This document shows positions 16,460 through 25,560 of a stretch of 64,000 nucleotides of DNA, piece after piece. The translations under genes and the position numbers were made by a program. The stretch is from the NCBI RefSeq assembly GCF_026157105.1, contig NZ_JANPVQ010000001.1, positions 861,501-925,500 on the forward strand, in the 5' to 3' direction. The notes under the pieces were generated by a model that saw nothing but the letters and a program-made list of their open reading frames with translations, made no database searches and was not told the origin of the DNA. The stretch is from Sphingomicrobium marinum (GTDB taxonomy: Bacteria > Pseudomonadota > Alphaproteobacteria > Sphingomonadales > Sphingomonadaceae). Within the stretch, counting starts at the first letter, position 1. The number at the start of each line of letters is the position of its first letter.

Positions 16460-17535
16460 GCGGCGGCCAGAAAGTCTCGCAGTTGGCCGCGCGGCATGTC
16501 GTTCACGCGGATGGCCTTTCCGATCCGCTCGAGCAGGATGAGCGTCACATCCTCGCTTTCGTTCTTCTTGTCCTTGAGCATCGGTGCCAGCAGCGCCGGG
16601 GCCTTCCCGCCAAGCCCGACATGATCGAGGCGCGATGGCAGTTCGAGGTGGCGGAGCAATGCGTCGAGCTGTTCGGGCGTCTCCATGCTGCAGCGACCGG
16701 CGGCAGCGCTGAAGCGCGCCGCCAGCAGCATGCCGACAGAAACCGCCTCGCCGTGAAGCACGGTGCCGAGGCCCGCGATGCTTTCGATCGCATGGCCAAA
16801 AGTATGTCCGAAATTCAAGAGGGCGCGCTGGCCTGTCTTGTCCTCGACGTCGCCTTCCACAGCGGCAGCCTTCATCCGGATGCAACGCCCCGCGACTTCG
16901 GCGCAGGCGTCCGGATCAGCGGCGAGCACGGCGCGGCCATGGCGGCCGATCCAGTCGAAAAAGTTTGCATCGGCGATGGCGCCATATTTGACGATCTCGG
17001 CCATGCCCGCGCGCATCTGGCGAGCCTCGAGGGTGGTCAGGAAGGCGGGATCGGCAACCACGAGCGCTGGTGCGTGGAACGTGCCAACGAGGTTCTTCTC
17101 GCCTTCGGCATCGATGGCGGTCTTGCCGCCGACCGCGCTGTCGACCTGCGCGAGCAAAGTTGTCGGGATATGGATGATCGGGGTGCCGCGGCGGTAGAGT
17201 GCTGCCGCCAAGCCGGCAAGATCGCCGATGGCACCGCCGCCGAGCGCGATGACGGGACGCCCGCGCACATGATTGCGGTTCGCGAGCTCGCTGATGACTG
17301 CGGCGAGTTGGGTCCAGTTCTTGGCGTCCTCGCCGCGCGGCACGAAGATGGGATCGAGCGGGAGGATATCGGCGACGCGGCTGCCATGAAGTGACCAGAT
17401 ATGTTCGTCGGTGACGCAGGGCAGCGTGGCACCGCTATCGGCAAGCGCCAGGATATCCTCGGCATGGTCGCCAATCGCGCCGATCAGCGCGCGGCTCGTG
17501 CCACCTTGGCCGTCATCGAGAAGTATTGCGCTCAT
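16456..17535 (-). CDS. aroB: 3-dehydroquinate synthase
   Basis: 359 residues. Second step of the shikimate pathway: DAHP to 3-dehydroquinate, with NAD+ and a divalent metal. Signature segments are GGGAIGDLAGLAAA, PTTLLAQVDSAVGGKTAID and the metal-site region FGHTFGHAIE. The ATG overlaps the stop of aroK (ATGA), giving an aroK-aroB operon, the usual arrangement. Its stop overlaps the convergent antiporter stop by 4 bases. Confidence 0.97.
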   Translation of the reverse strand: MSAILLDDGQGGTSRALIGAIGDHAEDILALADSGATLPCVTDEHIWSLHGSRVADILPLDPIFVPRGEDAKNWTQLAAVISELANRNHVRGRPVIALGGGAIGDLAGLAAALYRRGTPIIHIPTTLLAQVDSAVGGKTAIDAEGEKNLVGTFHAPALVVADPAFLTTLEARQMRAGMAEIVKYGAIADANFFDWIGRHGRAVLAADPDACAEVAGRCIRMKAAAVEGDVEDKTGQRALLNFGHTFGHAIESIAGLGTVLHGEAVSVGMLLAARFSAAAGRCSMETPEQLDALLRHLELPSRLDHVGLGGKAPALLAPMLKDKKNESEDVTLILLERIGKAIRVNDMPRGQLRDFLAAA

Positions 17536-18086
17536 TGCCCGTCCAGATGCTCCGTCAGCGCGTCGACGATCGCGTCCACCACGACATCATGCGCCCCCTT
17601 ACCCGAGCGGACATGGAGATGGGCGTTGGCATAATCGTCGCGCCGCTTGTCGGCCAGATCGGCGAGGATGCGTTTGCGCTGCTTGACGTCGCCTTTCAGC
17701 AGCGGCCGCGTGTCCGGGCGGCGGGTGCGTTCGGCCAGTATGTCGATTTCGGCGTCGAGCCAGACGGTGATGGCGCGCTCGTTAAGGAGCTTGCGCGTTT
17801 GTTCATCAGTGTAGGCGCCGCCGCCGGTCGCGATCACCTGGATATCGCCTTCGTCGATCAGGCGAGCGACGACGCGGCGTTCGCCATCGCGGAAATCTTC
17901 CTCCCCGAAACGTTCGAAGATTTCGGTCGGCGTATACCCCGAGGCATCTATGATCGCATCGTCGCTATCGACAAAAGGCAGGTCGAGCCGCTTTGCCAGG
18001 CGGCGTCCGATGGTGGATTTGCCGGCACCCATCAAGCCCACCAGTACGACGGGACGATCGAGGCGCTGGAGTAGCGACTTGGTCAT
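17532..18086 (-). CDS. aroK: Shikimate kinase
   Basis: 184 residues. Walker A GLMGAGKSTIG near 17-27, the substrate-binding DSDDAI and GGGAYTD motifs. It phosphorylates shikimate at the 3-hydroxyl using ATP. First gene of the aroK-aroB operon; the 45-base divergent region toward the small membrane-protein gene must hold both promoters. Confidence 0.97.
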   Translation of the reverse strand: MTKSLLQRLDRPVVLVGLMGAGKSTIGRRLAKRLDLPFVDSDDAIIDASGYTPTEIFERFGEEDFRDGERRVVARLIDEGDIQVIATGGGAYTDEQTRKLLNERAITVWLDAEIDILAERTRRPDTRPLLKGDVKQRKRILADLADKRRDDYANAHLHVRSGKGAHDVVVDAIVDALTEHLDGQ

Positions 18087-18131
18087 AAGAGGGGCTATAC
18101 TGACTTAAAAAGCTAAGGCAAAAGCCCAATC

Positions 18132-18296
18132 ATGAAACTTCAATCTGCCTACTCAAAGCCGCGCCGGTCGAAGGTGCCCTTCGTTTTGCTCTTCCTCATC
18201 GTCCTGCTGGTCGGTGGGACAGTCTATTTGTCGACGAGCCTCGAGCCGCAACCGACACAGACCATCGAAGAAGAGATTGCGAGCGATGCCGAATAA
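18132..18296 (+). CDS. Small single-pass membrane protein (54 aa), unknown function
   Basis: An open frame from ATG 18132 to TAA 18294-18296. The protein has a basic start (KLQSAYSKPRRSK), one hydrophobic helix (about 16-33, VPFVLLFLIVLLVGGTVYLS) and an acidic end (EEEIASDAE), so an N-in, C-out orientation is expected. The next gene begins 11 bases before its stop, implying translational coupling. Conserved-looking charge layout and context make it credible in spite of its size; no family recognised. Confidence 0.65.
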   Translation: MKLQSAYSKPRRSKVPFVLLFLIVLLVGGTVYLSTSLEPQPTQTIEEEIASDAE

Positions 18297-20067
18297 GCGG
18301 ATCGCGTTGCTTGCGGGCATAGCGGTCGCGGTGACAGGCGCCGCGCTGGCGCAAGACCGACCGGATTCGTTGTTGCCGCCAGGTTTTGACGACGCGCCGC
18401 CGCCGCCGCCTCCTCCGCCACCCCAGCCGCGCGTGCCCGAACCAAGGCCAGCGCCTTCCCCCGCGCCCATTGTCGAAGACGACGACGAGGAGGAAGCGGC
18501 CGACGTATCGGTGGCAGAGGTCGAGCGCGAGGACGACGAGGACGACGAGGCCCTTGCCGAGATCGAAACCGCGCCTGCGGTGACGTCGACGGGTGCCATC
18601 ACTTTCGAGCAAGAACCGTTTGCCAATGCGATCGGGTCCTGGGCGCGTCCTTTCATGCGCGACATGGAAGCGCCGCTGCTTTCGCGCTGGGCACATATCG
18701 GTCTTCGCCAGGCGCTGCTGGCGTCGCAGGCGACTCCGCAGGAGCTCGACACGCGTGACTGGATCGCCGAGCGCATCTGGCTGTTGCTACGCATGGGCGA
18801 GGCGGATGCCGCGCGCCTCCTGCTCGCGACCGTGCCGCGGCGGTCATATAATGCACGTTTATCGCAAATGGCGCTCCAGGTGGCGCTGGCGACTTCGGAT
18901 CTGGGGGCAATGTGTCCGGTGCCGTCCTCGCTCGACGATGCCGAACCGGTGGCCGAGCCCTTGGTCGACGCGATATGCGAGGCATTGATCGGACAAGGCG
19001 AGCTGGCGGTGGAAACGATCCGCCGCGAACGGCGGGGCGACCGGATCGGCGGTATCGACCTGACGCTTGCGGAAAAACTCGTTGGCGCAGGCTCGGGGAC
19101 CGGGCGTGCCACGACCATAGAGTGGGACGCGACGCGGCGGCTTACTGCCTGGCGCTATGGCATGGCGACATCGACCGGGCTGTCACTGCCGACAAACTTG
19201 CTTGGCATGGCGCAGCCACAATTGCGCGCATGGCACGCCCGCGCATCGCTGCTCGATCCGGCAGAACGGCTCGATTCGGCGCGAATCGCTGCCGGCATGG
19301 GCGTCTTTTCCGGGCAAGCGATGACCGATTTCCATTCGCTCATTTACGCCGGGGCCGATGCCAATGAACGCGGCAACCTCGATGCGTGGCAGCTGCGCCT
19401 GGCCCATACGGCGGCGAGCAACGAGGACCGGATTGCCGCGATGCGTAGGCTATGGGCTGCGGCGGGCGACGATCCGCTGGCCACGATGGGTGCCCGCGCC
19501 ACGACGGCGCGCGCTGCGGCGCGCATCATGCCCAACGCCTCGCTTGCAACTGATGGCGATGCGTTGGTTTCGTCAATCATCACGGGCGGCTTCGAAGACG
19601 CCATCGGCGCGTGGGTGCCAGTTCTGTCACAGATGGACGAAGACGATGGCGATGCGCTGTGGGGATTGCTGACGCTCGCGGTCGTCGACGCGCGCTCGCT
19701 CGATTTGACCGAGGACCGCGTGCGCGATTTCATTCGCCGCGACGAAAGCGAAGGCCAGGTTCGCTCGAAGATGCTTGTTGCGGGGCTTGCAGGTCTGGAA
19801 CGCATCAGCCCGTCGCTGCTGGCGGAATTGGACGGCGACTACGAACTGGGCATCGGCCGCACGAGCGCGATGACCAATGCGCTTGAACTTGCGGCGCAGC
19901 GCGGTGATGCCGGATCTGCGCTGCTGGCGAGCGCCTTTGCGATGCAGGGTAGCGACATGCGCCAATTGCCGCCGCGTTATGTCTACCACGCGGTGCGCGC
20001 GCTGCGGGCCACCGGCCAGACCTTCCTTGCGCGGATGGTGGCGGCTGAGGCGTTGTCGCGGGCGTGA
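18286..20067 (+). CDS. Large exported proline-rich/helical protein, unknown function
   Basis: 593 residues from the ATG at 18286, which gives a clean signal peptide (about 1-20, ending AALA). Mature order: proline-rich stretch (about 33-55), strongly acidic stretch (about 60-90, EDDDEEEAAD), then a long alanine-rich, helix-dominated region (about 105-593) that looks like a solenoid. It is probably periplasmic. Overlaps the 54-residue membrane-protein gene upstream and xerD downstream (GTGA). Function not recognised; the genomic place next to aroK is where pilus or secretin genes sit in some other bacteria, but no such domain is visible. Confidence 0.8.
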   Translation: MPNKRIALLAGIAVAVTGAALAQDRPDSLLPPGFDDAPPPPPPPPPQPRVPEPRPAPSPAPIVEDDDEEEAADVSVAEVEREDDEDDEALAEIETAPAVTSTGAITFEQEPFANAIGSWARPFMRDMEAPLLSRWAHIGLRQALLASQATPQELDTRDWIAERIWLLLRMGEADAARLLLATVPRRSYNARLSQMALQVALATSDLGAMCPVPSSLDDAEPVAEPLVDAICEALIGQGELAVETIRRERRGDRIGGIDLTLAEKLVGAGSGTGRATTIEWDATRRLTAWRYGMATSTGLSLPTNLLGMAQPQLRAWHARASLLDPAERLDSARIAAGMGVFSGQAMTDFHSLIYAGADANERGNLDAWQLRLAHTAASNEDRIAAMRRLWAAAGDDPLATMGARATTARAAARIMPNASLATDGDALVSSIITGGFEDAIGAWVPVLSQMDEDDGDALWGLLTLAVVDARSLDLTEDRVRDFIRRDESEGQVRSKMLVAGLAGLERISPSLLAELDGDYELGIGRTSAMTNALELAAQRGDAGSALLASAFAMQGSDMRQLPPRYVYHAVRALRATGQTFLARMVAAEALSRA

Positions 20068-20945
20068 GGGAGGCCGACCGCGCGCTGGTCGACCGCTTCC
20101 TCGACATGATGGCAGCGGAAGCAGGGGCTTCGGCCAACACGATCGCTGCCTATCGCGCCGACCTCGAGCGGACCGCAGAGGCCATATCGGGACCGATCGG
20201 CGAAGCGGATAGCGACGCGTTGTCGGGGTTGGGGGCGAGTTGGTCGCATCTTGCTGCTTCGACCGTGGCGCGGCGCGCGGCATCGTTACGGCGATTTTAC
20301 GGTTTCCTGTTCGACGAGGGGCTGCGCGATGACGATCCGTCGGCGGCGCTGCCCCGGCCCAAATTGTCGCGGCCGCTGCCGCGTATCCTCGACCCCGACG
20401 AGGTTGAGCGCATGTTCGCCGCAATCGAAGATCGCGCCGCCAGCGGCCAGCCGTTAGCGCTGCGCAACCTTGCCCTGCTCGAGCTGCTTTATGGATCGGG
20501 GCTGCGCGCGACCGAGCTTGTCTCGCTTCCACGAGCTGCGTTGCTGCGGCGCGAACAGCCATTTCTCATCCTGCGGGGGAAAGGCGGCAAGGAACGGCTG
20601 GTGCCGATATCGGATCGCGCGCGCGCCGCGGTCGATGCATGGCTGGAACATTGCCCCGACGGCAAATGGCTGTTTCCGGGTGGAAAGGCGCATCTTTCGC
20701 GCGTGCGGTTGTTCCAGCTTGTTCGCGCCATGGCGGCGGAGGCTGGTATCGCGCCCGAACGGGTGAGCCCACACGTGCTTCGCCACGCCTTTGCCACCCA
20801 TTTGCTGGCAGGAGGCGCCGATCTTCGCGCGCTCCAGGCGTTGCTGGGTCATGCCGACATCGCGACGACCCAGATTTATACGCATGTGGACAGCACGCGC
20901 CTTGTCGAGCTGGTCAATCAGCGTCATCCGTTGGCCAACCGATGA
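20064..20945 (+). CDS. xerD: Tyrosine recombinase XerD-like
   Basis: 293 residues from a GTG overlapping the preceding stop. N-terminal SAM-like core-binding domain (about 1-90) and catalytic domain with Arg in GSGLRATEL, HVLRHAFATH, GH in LLGHADI, and the nucleophile Tyr272 in QIYTH. The length and lack of extra domains fit XerC/XerD, which resolve chromosome dimers at dif, rather than a phage integrase. XerD is favoured by resemblance; XerC cannot be fully excluded. Confidence 0.9.
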   Translation: MREADRALVDRFLDMMAAEAGASANTIAAYRADLERTAEAISGPIGEADSDALSGLGASWSHLAASTVARRAASLRRFYGFLFDEGLRDDDPSAALPRPKLSRPLPRILDPDEVERMFAAIEDRAASGQPLALRNLALLELLYGSGLRATELVSLPRAALLRREQPFLILRGKGGKERLVPISDRARAAVDAWLEHCPDGKWLFPGGKAHLSRVRLFQLVRAMAAEAGIAPERVSPHVLRHAFATHLLAGGADLRALQALLGHADIATTQIYTHVDSTRLVELVNQRHPLANR

Positions 20946-20985
20946 TTGACGCCGCTGCCAGCCTTATCTACCCGCCAAAGCCGAT

Positions 20986-21927
20986 ATGTTGACCTATCTC
21001 GATTTCGAACGGCCCATCGCCGAGCTTGAGAACCGCATCGCCGATTTGCGCAAAACCGCTGACAATGGTGAAGTGGACGTGGAGCAGGAAATTCGCCGCC
21101 TGGAGGTGAAGACGAAGAAACTGCTGCGCGACACCTACAGCAAGCTGACGCCGTGGCAGAAGGCGCAAGTGGCGCGTCATCCCGAACGGCCGCATTTCAA
21201 AAATTATGTCGAAGGACTGACAGAGGAATTCATTCCGCTGGCCGGTGACCGTGCTTTTGCCGATGACCAGGCGATCGTTGGCGGGCTTGCCACGATCGAC
21301 GGGCGCAAAGTCGTGCTGATGGGGCATGAGAAAGGCGATGATACCGCCAGCCGTCTCAAGCATAATTTCGGCATGGCCAAGCCCGAAGGATACCGGAAGG
21401 CAATCCGGCTGATGAAGCTGGCGGACCGGTTCGGTCTGCCGGTGGTCACGCTGGTCGATACGCCGGGCGCTTTCCCCGGGGTTCAGGCGGAAGAGCGCGG
21501 CCAGGCCGAAGCCATCGCGCGCGCGACCGAGCAATGCCTTGAGCTCAAGGTTCCCATGGTTTCGGTCATCGTGGGCGAAGGTGGATCGGGCGGTGCGGTC
21601 GCGATTGCTGCCGCCAACAAGGTCCTGATGTTCGAGCATGCGATCTATTCGGTGATTTCGCCCGAAGGGTGCGCGTCGATCCTGTGGCGCACGTCAGACA
21701 AGGCGGCCGATGCCGCCGAAGCGATGCGCATCACCGCCAAGCACCTGAAGGAACTGGGCGTCATCGATCGTATCGTAAAAGAGCCACTTGGCGGCGCGCA
21801 CCGCGACCCAGCCAAGGCGATCAGCCGCCTCAAAGACGCCGTCCTCGAGGAAGTGGACGCGTTGTCGGGCATGGATGAGCGCGAAATCCTCTCGCAACGC
21901 CGCAGCAAATTCCTGGAGATGGCGTAA
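20986..21927 (+). CDS. accA: Acetyl-CoA carboxylase carboxyltransferase, alpha subunit
   Basis: 313 residues, standard length. The start [12 protein letters not shown] with its helical N-terminus, and the crotonase-fold motifs [10 protein letters not shown] and [13 protein letters not shown] are typical. With AccD it transfers the carboxyl group from biotin to acetyl-CoA, giving malonyl-CoA for fatty-acid synthesis. Placement directly after xerD is common in sphingomonads and related alphaproteobacteria. Confidence 0.97.
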   Translation: MLTYLDFERPIAELENRIADLRKTADNGEVDVEQEIRRLEVKTKKLLRDTYSKLTPWQKAQVARHPERPHFKNYVEGLTEEFIPLAGDRAFADDQAIVGGLATIDGRKVVLMGHEKGDDTASRLKHNFGMAKPEGYRKAIRLMKLADRFGLPVVTLVDTPGAFPGVQAEERGQAEAIARATEQCLELKVPMVSVIVGEGGSGGAVAIAAANKVLMFEHAIYSVISPEGCASILWRTSDKAADAAEAMRITAKHLKELGVIDRIVKEPLGGAHRDPAKAISRLKDAVLEEVDALSGMDEREILSQRRSKFLEMA

Positions 21928-21931
21928 GCGC

Positions 21932-21957
21932 GGAACCCAACGCATTTTTCTTCCGTT
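21932..21957 (+). promoter_or_regulatory. EcfG-type promoter, exact consensus match
   Basis: GGAAC (21932-21936), 17-base spacer, CGTT (21954-21957), 33 bases before the M48 protease ATG. Exact match to GGAAC-N16/17-CGTT, the general-stress EcfG promoter of alphaproteobacteria. The element was read directly; use by EcfG is inferred. Confidence 0.7.
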
Positions 21958-21990
21958 GTTGGTGCAAAAGCAGCCACGAGGAGAGTTTTT

Positions 21991-23448
21991 ATGCGTCGCG
22001 CCGCCCTGATGATGTCCGTTGCCGCCCTTGCGGTGGCTTCCTGTGCCACGCCCGTTGCCGATCCCACGATCAGCCAGACCGAGTTCCAGCGCGCCAATGA
22101 GCAGCATGAAGCGATCGTCGCCGAATTCGGCGGTGCGGTCGGCGGCAGCAAGGCCGCTTATGTCGAACAGGTCGGTGATCGTGTCGCGGTCTATTCCGGC
22201 ACGCCCAATGCGGCAGCGGCCTACAAGTTTACCACTCTAAACAGCGCGGTCGAAAACGCCTTCGCCATCCCCGGCGGACGCATCTACATCACCCGCCAGC
22301 TGATGGGCCTGATGAATGACGAAGCCGAACTTGCCTTCGTGCTTGGTCACGAGGTTGGCCATATCGCGGCAGACCACGCGCAGCTTCGCCAGGCGACTGC
22401 ACAGCGCAATTCGATCCTGGGCGTGCTCGGGGCGATCGTCGGCGGCGTTGTCGGCGGCGATGTCGGCAGCCTGATCGCGCGCGGTTCGCAATATGGAACC
22501 CAGCTGCGCACGCTCAGCTACAGCCGCGACCAGGAATATGAAAGCGACACGCTTGGCATCGGCTACATGACGCAAGCCGGCTACGATCCCGATGCGGGCG
22601 CCGACATGCTCGCCGTGCTCGACCGTTCGACCAAGCTTCAGGCGCGCCTCCAGGGCCGCGAGAACCGCACGACGCCCGAATGGGCGCGGACCCACCCGCT
22701 GAGCGAGAACCGCGTCGCCCGCGCCGCGCAGCTTGCCGACCAGGTGGCCAATGCGCCGCAGACGCGCAATCGCGATGCATTTCTGGGCCAGATCGACGGC
22801 ATGTATTTCGACGATGATCCTGCACAGGGCATCATCGATGGTCGCACCTTTACGCATCCTGACCTGCGGCTGCGTTTCCAGGTGCCGACGGGTTTCCAGA
22901 TGCAGAACAGCACGCGCCAGGTCGGTATCTCCGGAAGCAGCGGACAGGCCATTTTCAGCCTCGCCCAGTATAACGGGAACCTCGACCAGTATGTTGTGCA
23001 AGTGATGCGCGGCATTGCCGGTCAGCAGGCCAACATCCAGGTGCCCCAGCCGCGCCGTACCACGGTCAACGGTATTCCGGCCGCTTACAGCACGGCGCGA
23101 GTGAATACGCAGAATGGCGCTGTCGATCTGTCGGTGTTTGCCTATGAGTTTAGCAATGACCGGGCGTATCACTTCGCCACGATCACGCGTGCCGGGCAGG
23201 GGCTGCAGCCCTTCAGCTCGATGGTCGGGTCGTTGCAGCGCCTGTCGGCACAGCAGGCCGCCGCGGTGCGCCCGCGTGTGATCGATGTCTACACGGTGCG
23301 TAGCGGCGATACGATCCAGTCGCTCGCGCGCCGGATGGCCTATAACGATTATCAGGTGGAACGGTTTGCAAGCCTCAACGGGCTCGCGACAAACCAGCAG
23401 CTTCGCGCCGGTCAGAAGGTCAAGTTGATTGTCTACGGTCGGCGGTAG
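21991..23448 (+). CDS. M48 metalloprotease with C-terminal LysM domain (lipoprotein)
   Basis: 485 residues. Lipoprotein signal with lipobox ASC near residue 18. Zinc site HEVGH at 120-124 with a downstream Glu in DQEYESDTLG, as in BepA/LoiP-type periplasmic proteases that survey outer-membrane protein assembly. A C-terminal LysM domain (about 431-483, VYTVRSGDTIQSLARRM) should bind peptidoglycan. A strong AGGAG site precedes the ATG, and an exact EcfG promoter lies upstream, so induction in the general stress response is likely. Confidence 0.93.
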   Translation: MRRAALMMSVAALAVASCATPVADPTISQTEFQRANEQHEAIVAEFGGAVGGSKAAYVEQVGDRVAVYSGTPNAAAAYKFTTLNSAVENAFAIPGGRIYITRQLMGLMNDEAELAFVLGHEVGHIAADHAQLRQATAQRNSILGVLGAIVGGVVGGDVGSLIARGSQYGTQLRTLSYSRDQEYESDTLGIGYMTQAGYDPDAGADMLAVLDRSTKLQARLQGRENRTTPEWARTHPLSENRVARAAQLADQVANAPQTRNRDAFLGQIDGMYFDDDPAQGIIDGRTFTHPDLRLRFQVPTGFQMQNSTRQVGISGSSGQAIFSLAQYNGNLDQYVVQVMRGIAGQQANIQVPQPRRTTVNGIPAAYSTARVNTQNGAVDLSVFAYEFSNDRAYHFATITRAGQGLQPFSSMVGSLQRLSAQQAAAVRPRVIDVYTVRSGDTIQSLARRMAYNDYQVERFASLNGLATNQQLRAGQKVKLIVYGRR

Positions 23449-23469
23449 GCACCGGCCGCAGCACGGAAC

Positions 23470-23652
23470 TTAAAGGATGTTGGTGGCCTCGTCGGCCACC
23501 TTCGTCCACATGCCGTCCGATCCGCCGCCAAGCGCGCGTAAACCGCCCATCATGGCAAGCACGATGAGCGCGGCGATAAGTCCGTATTCAATCGCCGTAG
23601 CGCCGCGTTCATCGCGGCGCATGGCGCGGAAAAATATCCGGATAGTATCCAC
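23470..23652 (-). CDS. Flp family type IVb pilin
   Basis: 60 residues from the GTG at 23652. The class is clear from RGATAIEYGLIAALI: a prepilin-peptidase site after Gly, then a hydrophobic helix with Glu at mature position 5. Flp pilins form Tad adhesive pili. The rest of a tad locus is not here; the matching ATPase gene cpaF is isolated at 59.2 kb. Two TTAACC elements lie upstream, which could be CtrA half-sites but are not at the usual spacing. Confidence 0.92.
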   Translation of the reverse strand: MDTIRIFFRAMRRDERGATAIEYGLIAALIVLAMMGGLRALGGGSDGMWTKVADEATNIL

Positions 23653-23657
23653 ACTAT

Positions 23658-23663
23658 CCTCCT
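23658..23663 (-). promoter_or_regulatory. Ribosome binding site that fixes the Flp pilin GTG start
   Basis: AGGAGG on the minus strand, 5 bases before GTG 23652. The upstream in-frame start at 23718 would add an unrelated 22-residue leader, so this site decides the start. Confidence 0.85.
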
Positions 23664-23727
23664 CTGGTCTGGTCCACGAGGAAGCTTTTACAGTATCAAA
23701 GGTTAACAACGCCCTCAAAGCGGAAGG

Positions 23728-24522
23728 TTAATTCCCGTTTTGCGCTAAGGGCGGGGCCCACCCCATGAAGTGCAGGATATCGAACCGTTCTTCGCTTTTG
23801 CCGTCCGAGGCGGCCTGTTTGGCGAAATGGGCCTTTGCCGCGGCAAGGGCGGCGCGGTGAAGCGGTTTGCGTGGGCGTTCCGAGAGGATGTTGGTGGCCC
23901 CCATGGCGCGCAGGTCGCCAATCAGTCGCTCGAAAGAGGAATAGCGCACGGTGACCGCGTCGACATCGACGACCGGCATTGCAAGCCCCGCATTCGTCAG
24001 CAGCTGGGTAAGCGACGCAGGATCGATGCGCGGGTGGACATGCGGCGCGCCGTGTCCGGTAGCCGCATCGGCCTGCGCCATGCAGGCGCGCAGAAGCGGC
24101 AGGCTGTCGCCGCCAGACATGGCGCCGATAAGCAGGCCACCTTCGCGCAAGGCGAAGCGCAAGCGGGCGAGCGCTTCGGGAAGGGCTTCGATCGTATCGA
24201 GCGTACCGAGCGAAACGACCAGATCGAAGGAGCCGGGTTCGACATCCAGCGTATCTTCGCTCGCGACCTCGCCCGAACTGGCCTTTTCCAGCATCGGTGA
24301 GGGATCGATTGTCTCGACATGGGCAGCACGGTTGGCGAGGCGCGCTCTCCATTCGGGGTTGAGGACACCTGAAAGAAGCACGCGGTCGAACTGCCGGTCG
24401 ACGAGATCGAGCCGATCCATGATGTCGGCGAAAGCGCGGTCGTGGAGAAAAGTTTCGGGGCCGACGCGATACGCGCGGTCGCGGCGCATGGCGCGTAGGG
24501 AAGAATCGAACAGGCCCGGCAT
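23728..24522 (-). CDS. SAM-dependent methyltransferase (BioC/NDUFAF5-like)
   Basis: 264 residues from ATG 24522. The N-terminus FDSSLRAMRRDRAYRVGPET and the later FDLVVSLGTLDTIEALP with LREGGLLIGAM match the alphaproteobacterial relatives of mitochondrial NDUFAF5 and BioC, class I Rossmann methyltransferases. Substrate not known in bacteria; in mitochondria the relative modifies a complex I subunit. Divergent from comF, with 46 bases between starts. Confidence 0.85.
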   Translation of the reverse strand: MPGLFDSSLRAMRRDRAYRVGPETFLHDRAFADIMDRLDLVDRQFDRVLLSGVLNPEWRARLANRAAHVETIDPSPMLEKASSGEVASEDTLDVEPGSFDLVVSLGTLDTIEALPEALARLRFALREGGLLIGAMSGGDSLPLLRACMAQADAATGHGAPHVHPRIDPASLTQLLTNAGLAMPVVDVDAVTVRYSSFERLIGDLRAMGATNILSERPRKPLHRAALAAAKAHFAKQAASDGKSEERFDILHFMGWAPPLAQNGN

Positions 24523-24568
24523 GTCGTGGCGGCTTGTGAAACAGGCGGCATCGGGCGACAAGGGGGCA

Positions 24569-25297
24569 ATGCAATTGGCCCCAACACGTATCTTGCTCGA
24601 TTTCGCACTGCCGCCGCGGTGCGCGGGCTGCGGCTCGATCGTCGAGGAGGTGGGACGCTTTTGCAGCGAATGCTGGGGGCAGGTCGATTGGCTGGTCGCC
24701 GGGGTCTGCGAGCGTTGCGGCATCCCCCTGGAGGGGCCCGAGGATGCCGAGTGCGGTGCGTGCGTAGCCGCGCCGCCGCGCTTCGACCGGCTGCGTGCTG
24801 CCACGCTGTACGATGACGTCTCGCGCGATCTGGCGCTCCGGCTCAAGCATGGGCGGCAGGTGGCGTTGGCCAAGACGATGGCCCTGTCGATGCGTCGTCA
24901 GCTTCGTGATTATGATCGGGGTGAACGCCCGATCCTGTTGCCGGTCCCGCTACATCGTTGGCGCCTGTGGCGGCGCGGCTTCAACCAGGCGGGGCTGCTG
25001 GCACGAGAGATTTCGCGCCTGTCGCACATCGATTGGTCACCCGATCACCTATTCAGGCGCAAGCGTACGCCGGCGCTTGGCGGACTTAATCGTAAGCAAC
25101 GTGCGCGAACGGTCAGCGGTGCTTTTTCCGTCGAGGATGGCGCATCATTGAACGATCGCACCGTTATCCTCGTTGACGATGTCTATACGACCGGTTCGAC
25201 AATCGAGGCCTGTGTGAAGGCCTTGCGCAAGGCGAAACCGGGAAAAATTGAAGCAATTGTGTGGGCGCGCGTATCGCGGCCACGGTATGTGGAGTAA
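24569..25297 (+). CDS. comF: ComF family phosphoribosyltransferase-like protein
   Basis: 242 residues. N-terminal zinc-ribbon-like region with CAGCG, CSECW, CERCG and CGACV, then a PRTase-fold domain with VILVDDVYTTGST. ComF is linked to DNA uptake in competent bacteria but is also present where competence is unknown. AAGGGGG lies just before the ATG at 24569. grxC starts 2 bases after the stop, so comF, grxC and the nitrilase form an operon. Confidence 0.93.
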   Translation: MQLAPTRILLDFALPPRCAGCGSIVEEVGRFCSECWGQVDWLVAGVCERCGIPLEGPEDAECGACVAAPPRFDRLRAATLYDDVSRDLALRLKHGRQVALAKTMALSMRRQLRDYDRGERPILLPVPLHRWRLWRRGFNQAGLLAREISRLSHIDWSPDHLFRRKRTPALGGLNRKQRARTVSGAFSVEDGASLNDRTVILVDDVYTTGSTIEACVKALRKAKPGKIEAIVWARVSRPRYVE

Positions 25298-25299
25298 GC

Positions 25300-25560
25300 A
25301 TGGCACAAGTTGAAATCTACACGAAGATGTTCTGCGGGTTTTGCGTGCGAGCAAAAGAGTTGCTCAAGCGCAAGGAGATCGAGTTCACCGAATATGGCGT
25401 CGATGGCGGCGGACCCAAGAAGGACGAGATGGTCGAGCGGGCAGGAGGGCGCACGACCGTTCCCCAAATCTTCATCGGCAACAAACATGTCGGTGGCTGT
25501 GACGAGCTGATGGCGCTCGAGCGTGAAGGCAAACTCGACACGCTGTTGGCCCGCGCCTGA
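25300..25560 (+). CDS. grxC: Glutaredoxin 3
   Basis: 86 residues. Active site CGFC (Cys12, Cys15), where most GrxC have CPYC; the glutathione-binding TVPQIFIG and GGCDEL segments are intact. It reduces disulfides and mixed disulfides with glutathione. The replaced proline may alter redox potential. Coupled to the nitrilase gene by a TGATG overlap. Confidence 0.93.
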   Translation: MAQVEIYTKMFCGFCVRAKELLKRKEIEFTEYGVDGGGPKKDEMVERAGGRTTVPQIFIGNKHVGGCDELMALEREGKLDTLLARA

